A DNA stretch of 64,000 nt, taken from contig NZ_BNBR01000001.1 in the NCBI RefSeq assembly GCF_014656055.1, positions 1,819,165 to 1,883,164 on the forward strand, in the 5' to 3' direction. The position numbers and the translations under genes were made by a program. The DNA is from Streptomyces griseosporeus (GTDB lineage: Bacteria > Actinomycetota > Actinomycetes > Streptomycetales > Streptomycetaceae). This document shows positions 10,623-20,146 of this stretch, piece after piece; positions within the stretch are counted from its first letter, which is position 1; each line of letters opens with the position of its first letter. The notes under the pieces were generated by a model. That model made no database searches. It was not told the DNA's origin and saw only the letters and a program-made list of their open reading frames with translations.

Positions 10623-12152
10623 ATGTCAGACGACTACCTCGTACGCATCGGCAAGCTCATCCGCGACGCCCGCCAGCACCGTGGCTGGACGCAGGCGCAA
10701 CTCGCCGAGGCGCTCGGAACCAGCCAGAGCGCCGTCAACCGCATCGAGCGCGGCAATCAAAACATCAGCCTTGAGATGATCGCTCGAATCGGTGAAGCCC
10801 TGGACAGCGAAATCGTCTCACTGGGCTACGCGGGCCCGATGCACCTGCGGGTCGTCGGCGGACGCCGCCTGTCCGGTGCCATCGACGTCAAGACGAGCAA
10901 GAACGCGTGCGTGGCCCTGCTGTGCGCCTCGCTGCTCAACAAGGGCCGCACGGTGCTGCGCCGGGTGGCCCGCATCGAGGAGGTGTACCGCCTCCTGGAG
11001 GTCCTCAACTCCATCGGTGTGCGCACCCGTTGGATCAACGACGGCGTCGACCTGGAGATCGTGCCGCCGGCCGAGCTGGACATGGGCGCGATCGACGCCG
11101 ACGCGGCCGTGCGCACGCGCTCCATCATCATGTTCTTCGGCCCGCTGCTGCACCGTATGGACCGCTTCAAGCTGCCGTACGCCGGTGGCTGCGACCTCGG
11201 CACCCGCACCATCGAGCCGCACATGATCGCGCTGCGCCGCTTCGGGCTGGACATCGCGGCGACGGAGGGTCAGTACCACGCCCAGGTCGACCGTTCCGTG
11301 CGCCCGGACCGCCCGATCGTGCTGACCGAGCGCGGCGACACGGTGACCGAGAACGCGCTGCTCGCCGCGGCCCGCCACGACGGCGTGACCGTCATCCGCA
11401 ACGCCTCCTCCAACTACATGGTCCAGGACCTGTGCTTCTTCCTGGAGGCGCTCGGCGTACGGGTGGAGGGCATCGGCACGACCACGCTCACCGTGCACGG
11501 CGTGCCGGACATCGACGTGGACGTCGACTACTCCCCCTCCGAGGACCCGGTCGAGGCGATGAGCCTGCTGGCCGCGGCCGTGGTGACGGAGTCGGAGCTG
11601 ACGGTGCGCCGGGTGCCGATCGAGTTCCTGGAGATCGAACTGGCGGTCCTGGAGGAGATGGGCCTCGACCACGACCGCACCCCGGAGTACTTCGCCGACA
11701 ACGGCCGTACCCGCCTGGTCGACCTGACGGTCCGCCCGTCCAAGCTCGAAGCCCCGATCGACAAGATCCACCCGATGCCCTTCCCGGGCCTGAACATCGA
11801 CAACGTCCCGTTCTTCGCGGCGATCGCGGCCACCGCCCAGGGCAAGACCCTCATCCACGACTGGGTCTACGACAACCGGGCCATCTACCTGACCGACCTC
11901 AACCGCCTCGGCGGCCGCCTCCAGCTCCTCGACCCGCACCGCGTCCTGGTCGAGGGCCCGACCCGCTGGCGCGCCGCCGAGATGATGTGCCCGCCGGCCC
12001 TGCGCCCGGCGGTGGTCGTCCTGCTGGCGATGATGGCGGCCGAGGGCACGTCGGTGCTCCGCAACGTGTACGTCATCAACCGCGGGTACGAGGACCTCGC
12101 GGAGCGGCTCAACTCGATCGGGGCGCAGATCGAGATCTTCCGGGACATCTGA
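10623..12152 (+). CDS. murA2: XRE-domain fused UDP-N-acetylglucosamine 1-carboxyvinyltransferase paralogue
   Basis: A 509-residue fusion. Residues 1-65 form a lambda-repressor type (XRE) helix-turn-helix: IGKLIRDARQHRGWTQAQLAEALG then TSQSAVNRIERG. Residues about 70-509 form an EPT/MurA-fold enzyme with the MurA lysine region (KTSKNACVALL) and the active-site cysteine loop YAGGCDLGTRTIEPH, so PEP transfer to UDP-GlcNAc, the first committed step of peptidoglycan synthesis, is plausible. MurA alone is about 420 residues; the extra length is the HTH. Streptomycetes carry such a second MurA besides the housekeeping one. No obvious Shine-Dalgarno lies before ATG 10623, and a palindrome occupies the expected position. 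A cell-wall precursor enzyme that also binds DNA could link transcription to peptidoglycan status; this is inference. Confidence 0.88.
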   Translation: MSDDYLVRIGKLIRDARQHRGWTQAQLAEALGTSQSAVNRIERGNQNISLEMIARIGEALDSEIVSLGYAGPMHLRVVGGRRLSGAIDVKTSKNACVALLCASLLNKGRTVLRRVARIEEVYRLLEVLNSIGVRTRWINDGVDLEIVPPAELDMGAIDADAAVRTRSIIMFFGPLLHRMDRFKLPYAGGCDLGTRTIEPHMIALRRFGLDIAATEGQYHAQVDRSVRPDRPIVLTERGDTVTENALLAAARHDGVTVIRNASSNYMVQDLCFFLEALGVRVEGIGTTTLTVHGVPDIDVDVDYSPSEDPVEAMSLLAAAVVTESELTVRRVPIEFLEIELAVLEEMGLDHDRTPEYFADNGRTRLVDLTVRPSKLEAPIDKIHPMPFPGLNIDNVPFFAAIAATAQGKTLIHDWVYDNRAIYLTDLNRLGGRLQLLDPHRVLVEGPTRWRAAEMMCPPALRPAVVVLLAMMAAEGTSVLRNVYVINRGYEDLAERLNSIGAQIEIFRDI

Positions 12153-12161
12153 CCAACGGCT

Positions 12162-12215
12162 GCCGCCGCACCCTATGTGACCTGCACGAATGTCGGTCGG
12201 GAAGGGTGCGGCGGC
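12162..12215. terminator. Shared hairpin between converging genes
   Basis: GCCGCCGCACCCT (12162-12174) pairs perfectly with AGGGTGCGGCGGC (12203-12215) across a 28-nt loop, just after the murA2 stop and before the converging ATPase-nuclease stop. Likely works in both directions. Confidence 0.65.
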
Positions 12216-12223
12216 GTCCTGCA

Positions 12224-15200
12224 TCAGTGCAAGCCGGAGGGTCGCTCCCTTCCCAAGGGCGAGCACTGATAGCGCACCCCCCTGCTGACCGTCCTGAAGC
12301 GGTCGCGCCCCGGCGCCGAGAACGGATTCGGCAGGTCGAAGACGCGGCGTTCCTCCGGGACGAGGGCCGAGGTGATCAGCAGGATGCGGTAGCGGTTGCC
12401 GCGGGCGTGGCGGCGGGCCTCGTCCACCTCGGACGGTCCCAGCTCGAACTCCACCCGATCGGCGGCCGGGTCGCTCGACGCCTTCACCTCGTACAGGCGG
12501 GTGGTGCCACGCCAGGTGACCTCGAAGTCGTAGCCCAGGGAGTCGGACGCCTCGTTGTCGCCGTTGACCACGGCCGCGTAGCCCGAGACCCACCGCACGT
12601 CGGGGTAGTGGCGCTGGAGCCAGGCGCGCGCGGCCACCTCCCCGACGAGGCCGATGGCAGACCGCTGGTCCTCGGTGGTCGGCTTCGTCTTCGCGACGAC
12701 GATGCGCGACTTGGCGGCGGAACTTCCTCCGCTTCGTGGCCGGGGCACCCCGGCCACGGTGTCCAGGCGCACTCTGCCCGACTGGGCGAGAAAGGCCTCG
12801 TCGATGGTCTTCGAGGCGATGTCCGCGATGGTGGAAAGCTGGTCGCTGCCGACCCTGACCTCGGCGTCCCCGATGATGATCGTGCGCGGGGCGACGGTCG
12901 TGGAACCGCCGGAGCCCGGGGTCCGTGGCGCCGTCTGCGCGAAGTCCTTGTCGGTAAGGCCCAGGGCCGCGGGGTCCGTATCGTGCGGCATTCCGTCGGG
13001 CCATCCCACGGCCCGTTCCACCGCGTCGAGCAGCTGTTGCTCGCTCAGCGGCAGCAGGTCGCCCAGCCCGGTCCCGTCGATGTGGCTCCTGCATTCCAAC
13101 AGCACCGCTCCGTGCCATCCGGCGGGCACCTGGACGCCGTGACGTCGGCACCAAGCGGTCACCAGGGGGGTCAGCGCCGGGACGAGCGCGTCGAGTGCGG
13201 CCGTGTTGCGTGCGCGGAGCCGGTCGACGGAATCCAGTTCGGTGGCCCGTTCGAGGTCATCGTCGGCTCCATGCGCCCGGAGCCATTCCCGCACTCTGTC
13301 GCGCATCTCCTCTTCGGGCGGGGTGATGAAGCGGGGAAGCCAGTCCGGGTCCGGCTGGAGATCGTGGAGACCGCGGGCCGCTGCGTAGCCGGAGATGTCC
13401 TCGCCCTGCCGTGCGGCGGCAGCGTATCGCTCGCGGAGTCGGTCGAGGAGGATCCCGGCACGGGCGCGCACGAAGTCGCCGAAGACCTGTTCGTGCCGGT
13501 CAGGGTGGTGGTCCGGGGCGTATCCGGGGCCGAGGGCGGCCAGTGCGGCGTTGAACTGCTGGAAGTCGAGCCCCAGTTCGTCCCTCAGCTCCGCCGGTTG
13601 TGTACAGGAGCGGGCCAGGGCCACCAGCTCCGCCGCCGGCAGCGGCAGGTCGGGGGCGATTCGATCCAGGATCCCGGCGAGTTCGCGCTCGCCGGCCGCA
13701 CGGCCGAGGAGGTGAGCGGCCTCCTCGTTCCAGGCGTCGGCGGCCAGGCACGCCAGTACCGGGCGCAGCAGTCTCACCGTGTCCTGCACGTCACCGGTCA
13801 GGTTGCGCCGGATCTCGCTGACCTTGGCCTCGGTCGTGTCCAGTGCGGCGGCGAGGACGCTGTCGTCGACAAGTGCCGGGCTGGTGCCGCCGAAGCTCCG
13901 CTCGAGTTTGACCAGGACCAGTTCCAACGCGTCCTGCAGCCACGGCCTGCCCAGCAGCTGCGCGACGGCGGGCGTCGCCGCCTGCAGCTCGTCCCAGCCC
14001 TGCTCGCTCCTCCACACGACCACCGTGGGGTGTTCGTCGTCCGGCAGCGGCAGGGCACGCGTCGACGACGGCGGTTCCGCCGGCGTCCCGGAGACAGTGA
14101 TCTCCACGTCGTCGGTGTGCACGACGCGGAGGGCACGGAGCCGTTCGAGCGCGGCACGAAGACCGCGCTCGCTGCGGCGCACGAATGCCCCGGACTTGAG
14201 CTCCATGGCGAGCGCGACCACGGTGACCAGCCACTCACGCCCTCTGATGAACACCGCCGCCTGTCCCGACGGTGTGATGAGAGCTCCGTCGCGATGACGT
14301 ACCTGCACGTGGGTGGCCGACGTGCGCTGCGCCCTCAGTCCGTTCGCCTCGGCCAGGCGGACGACGGCGTCACCGGACTCCGCCGGGGCGATGAGGACGG
14401 GATGTCCCGCCGGCTCGATGAGCGCCTCTTTCAGGGGGTCCGTCTCGTCGCAGACGATGACCGGTGCTTCGTCGGCCGACGATGTGAAGGTGCCGAGCAT
14501 GTGGGATCGGCTGACCACGAGACGGACTTCCTCACCCGGTGCCCAGGGCCACCGGCCTGTCCTTGCGATGTTCGACCACGCCCGCTCGCAGTGCCGTTTG
14601 AAGGAGACGCTGAGGTACTCGGGCACCTCGCCCTTGTCGAGCACGTCAGCGAGCTGTTTCACCGCCGCCCCGGCGTGCTGCGGATCGTCCCACCTGCGGA
14701 GACCGAGCCGGAGCAGCCGCTCGACGATGCCTGCGTCACTGAGCAGGCGCCGCGTCGACAGGGGCAGCGCGGGCACGAAGGCCGGTAGCTCACCGTCGGT
14801 GCTGAACCAGGCCCGACGGGGCTCGACGAAGGACGGGCCGTCCGGGTCCTCCACGGGGAGCCAGGCCATGGTGCGCAGATAGGAGGCCAGCGGGGTGGGC
14901 CAGATATGGGCGTCCTTGAAGGGGTACGTGGGCCTGTGCACCGTGACGGCGAGAACCTCCTCGCCCCAGGTGCGGAGCCCGTGCATCAGCAGTTCGGCGA
15001 ACTCGCGCCGAGCGGTGGAGCCGAGCCCGGCAACCTCGGTCGCTCCGGCCAGGTGGGCCGGAGGCTTCGTGAACTCGTACGGCGTGTAGGGGTGTGCGAA
15101 CTTGGTCCACCCGCTCCTGACGTCGGCGGACCAGGCTTCGGCAAGAGCATCGTCCAGTCCGAGCCGCACGGCGAGGCGCGGGGGCGCCAGTTCATAGCCT

Positions 15201-17533
15201 TGGCAGGCACCGAGGCGTTCCCCGACGGCTCCCGGCCTCAGGCCGTCGCACACGCCGAGGGCCTCCAGGAACTCGGTGTAGGCCACCCGGTTCCGGATCT
15301 GCGCGGGCCAGTCGTCGGGGGCGCTGATCCACTGGTCCCGCTGTGCGGCCAGGGCCGGGATCCGGGATCCCCCTTCGGCGAGGAACCGCTCCAGCCGCAG
15401 CGCCCCCTCGGTGCCCCAGGCGGGCGAGAAGGAGCAGTGTGCGGCTCTGCCCCACCGGCCGGTGCCGGCCAGCGGCAACCGGAAGGGGATACGGGCCAGC
15501 CGACGACGCTGGGCCTGGGTGAGCAGGGGGTACTGCCGGAAGGCGAAGGTGAGGGCGTCGCGGCTGAGCGCCTCCGAAGGATGGTCGGAAAGCAGGTCGT
15601 TCAGCGCGTCGAAGACGCGGTCCAGTTGGTAGGGACGCACCAGTTCGTTGCGCTCGAGGAAGCCGCGTCCGGCCATGTCCCAGGCGATCGCCGGGTGAGT
15701 GAAGGAGATACGGCGCCGGAGTGCCTTGAGGTCGCCCGGGACGCGGGTGACGGCATCGCCGTCCGCGATGTCGTCGGCCTCGGGGTGGAAGAAGACGGTC
15801 GCGTCCTGCCTGCCGGCCCCGGCCCGGCTGCCGAGGGCGCTTCTCAGCCGCATGTCCTGGGTGAGGATGATGCGCCGGCCCCGCAGGACGCCCTGGTCCC
15901 GGGCAAACGCATGGGACAGGTCGCTGTAGAAGTCCGCCCATACCTGCCCCGCCGGTTCCGTACCGGCGACCAGTGACTGGGCCACGGTCTCGGCCCACTC
16001 GGCGGTGAGCAGCGCCGGCGGGCGGAAAGGTCTGGAGAGAACGGCTCGGCACAGTTTGTCCAGCCGCGCGTGGCGGACCGGGCCGACGGACGGGGTCAGC
16101 AGGTCGGCTCCAGCGCTCGTGAGTGCCTCGGTGGTGAGAACACGCCAGGAGCGCTTGCCGTCGGGCCGCCAGCCGTAGGAGTCCTGCAGCGAGCCCCATG
16201 CCTCCCGGCCGTGCAGGGGCACGATCGATTCGGCGGCGAGCTTCCCGTCCATGGCGGCGTTCAGCCGGTCGGGAACGTCCCAGCACATGAGGTCGAGTAC
16301 CAGGTCCGCGGCGCGCGGGCGCGGGGTCTGCGAGCGGATGCGTTTGCCCAGTTCCACCGTCAGCATGGCGATCTGGTCGAGGAGGAAGGAGTTCAGAGCC
16401 ACCGTTTCGCTGATGTCGAGGCGGGCCAGCTTGGTGAAGAACGGGGCGTGGGCGTGACCGGGGAACGGGGCGTGGACGCCTTCGGCCATCGGCAGGAAGG
16501 TGTACATGCGCCCGTGGGTGAGCGGCTCGTCCAGCCGCAGCGCGACCGCCACCCATGCCTCCGCGTTCCAGCTCTCCCAGGACGCGTCGATCTCGCGCGC
16601 CCGGACACTGCGGCTGACCGCCGCGCTCAGAGCCTCCGCGTCGAGGGTGCGGCGCGCCAGCAGATAGCGGCCCGTCCCGGCCAGGTCGACCTCCCGTACC
16701 CAGTCGTTCTCGGCCGCGGTGACCAGGTCCGATGCGCACTCGGTACGCGAGAGGACTTTTCGGAAGCCGGTGTCGGAGCCGTCGCGCACCTCGACGAGGA
16801 GTTCGGCCACTCGGTCGAGGAAGAGCAGGAGGGGCGCCTCGCCGTTCACCATGTCTTCCGCCTGCGCCACAGCGAGGCCCCAAGCGTGCCGGTCGCGCAA
16901 GGGCAGCCGGACAACCGTTGAGTAGCCGTCCTCGGCGAGTTCCTTGAGCACGGGGTCGGTGACGTCGGCCGGTACCGGTAGTGCCAACGGGGAGATGTCC
17001 TCGATCACCCGGGCCGCGAGCGCCGGGTCGTCCACCAGGGCGCGCACGTCCTCGGGCCTGGCGAAGCGGAAGCAATAGCCGTCGAACGTCCCGGAGTCGG
17101 GTAAGGACTTCGAGTAGATCTCCGGCCAGTCCGTCAGTTGCAGCACACTGCGGAAACCGAGGCCCTTGTTGCCGATCCCCTCACCCGCCGCCTTGCTCGA
17201 CAAGGCCAGCTCCGTGATGGCGCGGAAGTTCTGCTCGGTGAACACCGCCCCCTCGTTGGCGACGTAGAGGACGCCGCCGTACTCCCGGGCGACCGCCAGG
17301 ACGGCGATCCTTCCCGGGGCGGCCTGCCCGAGCGCGTCATGACCGTTCTGAACGAGTTCAAGGATCGTGCGGCCCTCGTACTCCTGGGCGGTGTCCTCGC
17401 TGACGGACTTCAGGCTCTCGGCGAACCGCCATGTCCTGCCGGCATCTCTGTAGATCTCGACTCGCCGCCGGGTCAGGGCGTGCACGGCCGCCCGGAACCC
17501 GTCTCCCTCAGCGGCATTCCACGTCGATGTCAT
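12224..17533 (-). CDS. Giant Hsp90/sacsin-type ATPase with C-terminal DUF3883 nuclease-like domain
   Basis: A 1,769-residue protein. Start ATG 17533 has a GAGGGGGGACAG site; the frame is open slightly further upstream without a better start. The N-terminus has a GHKL ATP-binding fold of the sacsin type: TILELVQNGHDAL (N-box E/N/D), VANEGAVF and GNKGLGFRSVL (G2 box). The middle ~1,200 residues are unrecognised helical sequence. The last ~160 residues are DUF3883/'No Vein' type with a PD-(D/E)XK-like set: E near 1632 (GLVGEVAARAWL), D near 1669 (LGYDFEV) and E-x-K near 1682-1684 (YEVKAS). Proteins joining HATPase and DUF3883 are scattered among bacteria, often near restriction and defence genes, and are suspected anti-phage or genome-surveillance factors. 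It stands alone here, divergent from ybdK, between core genes. Biochemical role unproven; a stress-related chaperone-like role is the alternative. Confidence 0.8.
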   Translation of the reverse strand: MTSTWNAAEGDGFRAAVHALTRRRVEIYRDAGRTWRFAESLKSVSEDTAQEYEGRTILELVQNGHDALGQAAPGRIAVLAVAREYGGVLYVANEGAVFTEQNFRAITELALSSKAAGEGIGNKGLGFRSVLQLTDWPEIYSKSLPDSGTFDGYCFRFARPEDVRALVDDPALAARVIEDISPLALPVPADVTDPVLKELAEDGYSTVVRLPLRDRHAWGLAVAQAEDMVNGEAPLLLFLDRVAELLVEVRDGSDTGFRKVLSRTECASDLVTAAENDWVREVDLAGTGRYLLARRTLDAEALSAAVSRSVRAREIDASWESWNAEAWVAVALRLDEPLTHGRMYTFLPMAEGVHAPFPGHAHAPFFTKLARLDISETVALNSFLLDQIAMLTVELGKRIRSQTPRPRAADLVLDLMCWDVPDRLNAAMDGKLAAESIVPLHGREAWGSLQDSYGWRPDGKRSWRVLTTEALTSAGADLLTPSVGPVRHARLDKLCRAVLSRPFRPPALLTAEWAETVAQSLVAGTEPAGQVWADFYSDLSHAFARDQGVLRGRRIILTQDMRLRSALGSRAGAGRQDATVFFHPEADDIADGDAVTRVPGDLKALRRRISFTHPAIAWDMAGRGFLERNELVRPYQLDRVFDALNDLLSDHPSEALSRDALTFAFRQYPLLTQAQRRRLARIPFRLPLAGTGRWGRAAHCSFSPAWGTEGALRLERFLAEGGSRIPALAAQRDQWISAPDDWPAQIRNRVAYTEFLEALGVCDGLRPGAVGERLGACQGYELAPPRLAVRLGLDDALAEAWSADVRSGWTKFAHPYTPYEFTKPPAHLAGATEVAGLGSTARREFAELLMHGLRTWGEEVLAVTVHRPTYPFKDAHIWPTPLASYLRTMAWLPVEDPDGPSFVEPRRAWFSTDGELPAFVPALPLSTRRLLSDAGIVERLLRLGLRRWDDPQHAGAAVKQLADVLDKGEVPEYLSVSFKRHCERAWSNIARTGRWPWAPGEEVRLVVSRSHMLGTFTSSADEAPVIVCDETDPLKEALIEPAGHPVLIAPAESGDAVVRLAEANGLRAQRTSATHVQVRHRDGALITPSGQAAVFIRGREWLVTVVALAMELKSGAFVRRSERGLRAALERLRALRVVHTDDVEITVSGTPAEPPSSTRALPLPDDEHPTVVVWRSEQGWDELQAATPAVAQLLGRPWLQDALELVLVKLERSFGGTSPALVDDSVLAAALDTTEAKVSEIRRNLTGDVQDTVRLLRPVLACLAADAWNEEAAHLLGRAAGERELAGILDRIAPDLPLPAAELVALARSCTQPAELRDELGLDFQQFNAALAALGPGYAPDHHPDRHEQVFGDFVRARAGILLDRLRERYAAAARQGEDISGYAAARGLHDLQPDPDWLPRFITPPEEEMRDRVREWLRAHGADDDLERATELDSVDRLRARNTAALDALVPALTPLVTAWCRRHGVQVPAGWHGAVLLECRSHIDGTGLGDLLPLSEQQLLDAVERAVGWPDGMPHDTDPAALGLTDKDFAQTAPRTPGSGGSTTVAPRTIIIGDAEVRVGSDQLSTIADIASKTIDEAFLAQSGRVRLDTVAGVPRPRSGGSSAAKSRIVVAKTKPTTEDQRSAIGLVGEVAARAWLQRHYPDVRWVSGYAAVVNGDNEASDSLGYDFEVTWRGTTRLYEVKASSDPAADRVEFELGPSEVDEARRHARGNRYRILLITSALVPEERRVFDLPNPFSAPGRDRFRTVSRGVRYQCSPLGRERPSGLH

Positions 17534-17761
17534 GGCTGTCCCCCCTCGTTCACGCACAGCCTGCGCACGCCAGAAACACCTGGCTGTGCCATCCAACCAA
17601 ACCAGGGGGCATGACTACCGGTGAACAGAAGCACCTAGCATTTTCAAAAATACGTTCGAGCAGATCACCACATCCGCCGAGCCGACCTATCCGGGCGCAT
17701 GGGGGCATACTGGCGGATATCTCCGATGAGTCCCTGCCGTGCGCCGAACAGAGGGCGATCG
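17534..17761. promoter_or_regulatory. Divergent promoter region, ATPase-nuclease / ybdK
   Basis: 228 bp between divergent genes. It contains the most A/T-rich stretch nearby (17637-17660, GCATTTTCAAAAATACG), a plausible promoter core. No clear operator was found. Confidence 0.4.
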
Positions 17762-18856
17762 ATGACGACGATCGGTGTCGAAGAGGAGTACCTGCTGCTC
17801 GACCCGGTCACGGGTCTGCCGGTACCCCTCGCGGACAAGGTGCGGGCCGCGGCCGGCCTGGGGCGTCTCGTGGCCGACCAGGAGGTGCATTTCGAGCTGC
17901 TGCAGGCCCAGGTGGAGGTCGCCACTCCGGTGTGCAGCACGCTGGAGGAGGTCGGCGGGCATCTGCTCCGGCTGCGGCACGCCGTCGGAGCGGCCGCCGA
18001 GGCGCACGGCTGCCGGATCGCCGCCTGCGCCACGCCCCCGCTGCGCCACGGCCACCCCGTGGCGGTCACCGACCAGGCCCGGTACCGGACCATGCTCGCC
18101 CAGGCGCCCCAGCTCGTGGCCGAGCAGCTGGTCAACGGCATGCACGTGCACGTCGGCGTGCCCAGCCGGGAGAGCGGCGTGCGGGTCCTGAACCGGATCC
18201 GGGTGTGGCTGCCGGTCCTCACCGCCCTGTCCGCGAACTCTCCGCTGTGGGACGGCCACGACACCGGCTTCGCCAGCTGGCGCACCGTGATCTTCAGCCG
18301 CTGGCCGGTCAGCGGCATGCCCCCGCGCTTCGCGGACATCGCCGACCACGACCGGCGCGTGCAGCAACTGCTGGACAGCGGTCTGATCTCGGACACCGGG
18401 CAGCTGTACTGGCAGGCCCGGCTCTCGGCCCGGTACCCCACCATCGAGGTGCGGTGCCTGGACGTGCAGCTGCGCGCGGACGACGCGGTGATGCTCACGG
18501 GCCTCGTCCGGGCCCTGGTGGAGACCGCGCTCGCCGAGGCCGCCGCCGGTGCTCCGGCGCTCGACTGCGACCAGGAACTGCTGCAGGCGGCCATGTGGCA
18601 CGCCGCCCGCCACGGACTCAGCAGCACCCTGATCGACCCCGCAGGCCGGCAGCGCCGGGCCGGCGAGATGCTGTACGAGCTGCTCAGCCATGTCGCTCCC
18701 GCGCTCGACGCGTCCGGCGACAACCGGCAGGTCACGGCGCTGGTCCACCGGCTCCTGCAGAGCGGCACCGGCGCGGACCGGCAGCGTGCCGCCCTCACCG
18801 CGGGCGGCCCGCGTGCGGTCGTCCGCCTCGTCCTCGACCAGAGCACCACGCCCTGA
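17762..18856 (+). CDS. ybdK: YbdK-type carboxylate-amine ligase (glutamate-cysteine ligase family 2)
   Basis: A 364-residue protein of the GCS2 family, starting [15 protein letters not shown], where GxEEE is the ATP/metal-binding signature of the family. Other features are HVHVGV (YbdK-type nucleotide/metal motif), the [19 protein letters not shown] core and a C-terminal helical region. YbdK enzymes show weak gamma-glutamyl-cysteine ligase activity; the physiological amide they form is unknown in most bacteria. The ATG at 17762 follows an AGAGGG site, and the upstream in-frame ATG (17699) lacks one. It stands alone, divergent from the ATPase-nuclease gene. In actinobacteria related ligases (EgtA, MshC context) serve low-molecular-weight thiols, but nothing here ties it to that. 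Confidence 0.88.
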   Translation: MTTIGVEEEYLLLDPVTGLPVPLADKVRAAAGLGRLVADQEVHFELLQAQVEVATPVCSTLEEVGGHLLRLRHAVGAAAEAHGCRIAACATPPLRHGHPVAVTDQARYRTMLAQAPQLVAEQLVNGMHVHVGVPSRESGVRVLNRIRVWLPVLTALSANSPLWDGHDTGFASWRTVIFSRWPVSGMPPRFADIADHDRRVQQLLDSGLISDTGQLYWQARLSARYPTIEVRCLDVQLRADDAVMLTGLVRALVETALAEAAAGAPALDCDQELLQAAMWHAARHGLSSTLIDPAGRQRRAGEMLYELLSHVAPALDASGDNRQVTALVHRLLQSGTGADRQRAALTAGGPRAVVRLVLDQSTTP

Positions 18857-18924
18857 CCCGCGGTCCCCGGGAAAACCCTCGCCTGCGCCGCCGCCCCCGG
18901 GAAAAGTCCGCCTGTGCCGTCAGC

Positions 18925-19236
18925 TCACGGGCGGGGGCGTACGCGCTGCCAGCGCGGGCGTGCGTCGCTGCCGCGGCGTCCGGCCACGGAGGCACAGCGA
19001 GGGCACACCCGCTGCACCCGGTCGGCCGCGCCGCCGGACTCCGGGAAGGTGTCGGCCCAGCCGATGTGCGGGAAGCGCACGAGCTGCGAGCGGCTGAGGG
19101 ACAGCCCGCACACGGTCTCGTTCCGGCCCGGCTCCCAGGCGTGCACCTCGCCGGCGGGCAACCTGCGCCGGCCGCCGTCCTCCTCCTCGGACCACTGCCC
19201 TGAGGCGGCCACGGCGTACTGCTTGCCCCGTCTCAT
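18925..19236 (-). CDS. Small zinc-ribbon-like protein of unknown function
   Basis: A 103-residue cytosolic protein with Cys-Gly (TVCGLSLSR) and a Cys-x2-Cys pair (RVCPRCASV), a spacing that could bind one metal ion. The middle part (HIGWADTFPES) is the most conserved-looking segment, and the C-terminus is Arg-rich. Proteins with a CGxxLSR segment and a later CPxC are common as short streptomycete hypotheticals; no function is established. It converges on the ybdK gene with 68 bp between stops. Confidence 0.65.
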   Translation of the reverse strand: MRRGKQYAVAASGQWSEEEDGGRRRLPAGEVHAWEPGRNETVCGLSLSRSQLVRFPHIGWADTFPESGGAADRVQRVCPRCASVAGRRGSDARPRWQRVRPRP

Positions 19237-19623
19237 GCGCCGCCCCGCCCGCCTGGATCCCTGCTCCCGCTCACCTCGTCACCGCCCTCCCCCGGGCGCC
19301 ACGCCCGGCCTGGTCGGGCCGCACGGTCGGATCGGGCGGCCCGCGCCTGGCGAGTGCCACCTAGGGGACCGGCCTACACGCACGGCGATGACCCGGCGCG
19401 GGCCCAGCCCTGCACGCACGGCGAGAGACGCCCCGGGCGGTCCCCCAGCGGCTTGCCCGTCGCGGATCAGCCGGCCCGCCGGACCCCGCCCGCAGCCCCC
19501 AGCCCGCAGCCCGCAGCCCGCAGCGCGTAAATGCGATGACCGGGCAGGGGGCCCGGCGACTACGCTCGACGCCGCGCCACGCGGTCACCGGGACGACGGG
19601 CGCGCGAGTCGAGAGGTTGTGGA
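19237..19623. other. 387-bp gap without a gene
   Basis: No supported gene. Positions about 19489-19525 hold a short tandem run of a CCCGCAG heptamer (four to five imperfect copies). Promoters for the flanking divergent genes should lie here, but no clear -35/-10 pair or operator was seen. Confidence 0.5.
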
Positions 19624-20085
19624 GTGCTGGCTGACGCCGAGGCCGAGAGCGTGCGGCGGTTGCTGCGCGGGGCGCGGCTGTGTTCCGTCGGGCGGGCCGC
19701 GGACATGGGGGTCCTCGCGCTGGCGGGTGCGGGCGGTGAGGACGTCGCGGTGCACGTCCAGTGTCCGTTCCGGGTCGTGCACGGCGACCGGGTGATGCTG
19801 GGGTCGGGCGATCTGCGGTACGTACGGGACGGGCTGGCGGGCGAGGGGGCGTTCGACGCCTTCGCGACGATGTACGACGAACGGGCGGCGGACCTGAACC
19901 GGGTCCTCGGCGGCGCCGGTCCGGTGGTGGGGAACGTCGTCCTGGGGCCGGGGGGTTCGCTGACGCTGGAGGCCGGGCGGGAGCTGCGGATCGAGATCGT
20001 CCCGGACCGGTCGGGGCGGGACGAGTGCTGGCGCGCCCTCGTCCGGGGCGGGCCGCACTACGGCTATCCGCCGGGCGTGGTCTGA
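19624..20085 (+). CDS. Conserved hypothetical protein
   Basis: A 153-residue soluble protein with a GTG start at 19624 (GAGAGG upstream). It begins with a short helix (ADAEAESVRRLLRGARL) and continues as alternating strands with GDRVMLGSGDLRYV and a C-terminal GGPHYGYPPGVV. There is no signal peptide or membrane segment, and no family recognised. It converges on the mannanase gene; a strong hairpin at 20105-20136 separates them. Confidence 0.7.
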   Translation: MLADAEAESVRRLLRGARLCSVGRAADMGVLALAGAGGEDVAVHVQCPFRVVHGDRVMLGSGDLRYVRDGLAGEGAFDAFATMYDERAADLNRVLGGAGPVVGNVVLGPGGSLTLEAGRELRIEIVPDRSGRDECWRALVRGGPHYGYPPGVV

Positions 20086-20104
20086 GGCGGTCAGGGGACC
20101 GTGC

Positions 20105-20136
20105 GGGGCGGGACACGGGTGGCCGCGTCCCGCCCC
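20105..20136. terminator. Bidirectional terminator hairpin
   Basis: GGGGCGGGAC (20105-20114) pairs perfectly with GTCCCGCCCC (20127-20136) between two converging genes. Confidence 0.75.
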
Positions 20137-20146
20137 TGGGTGCGGG

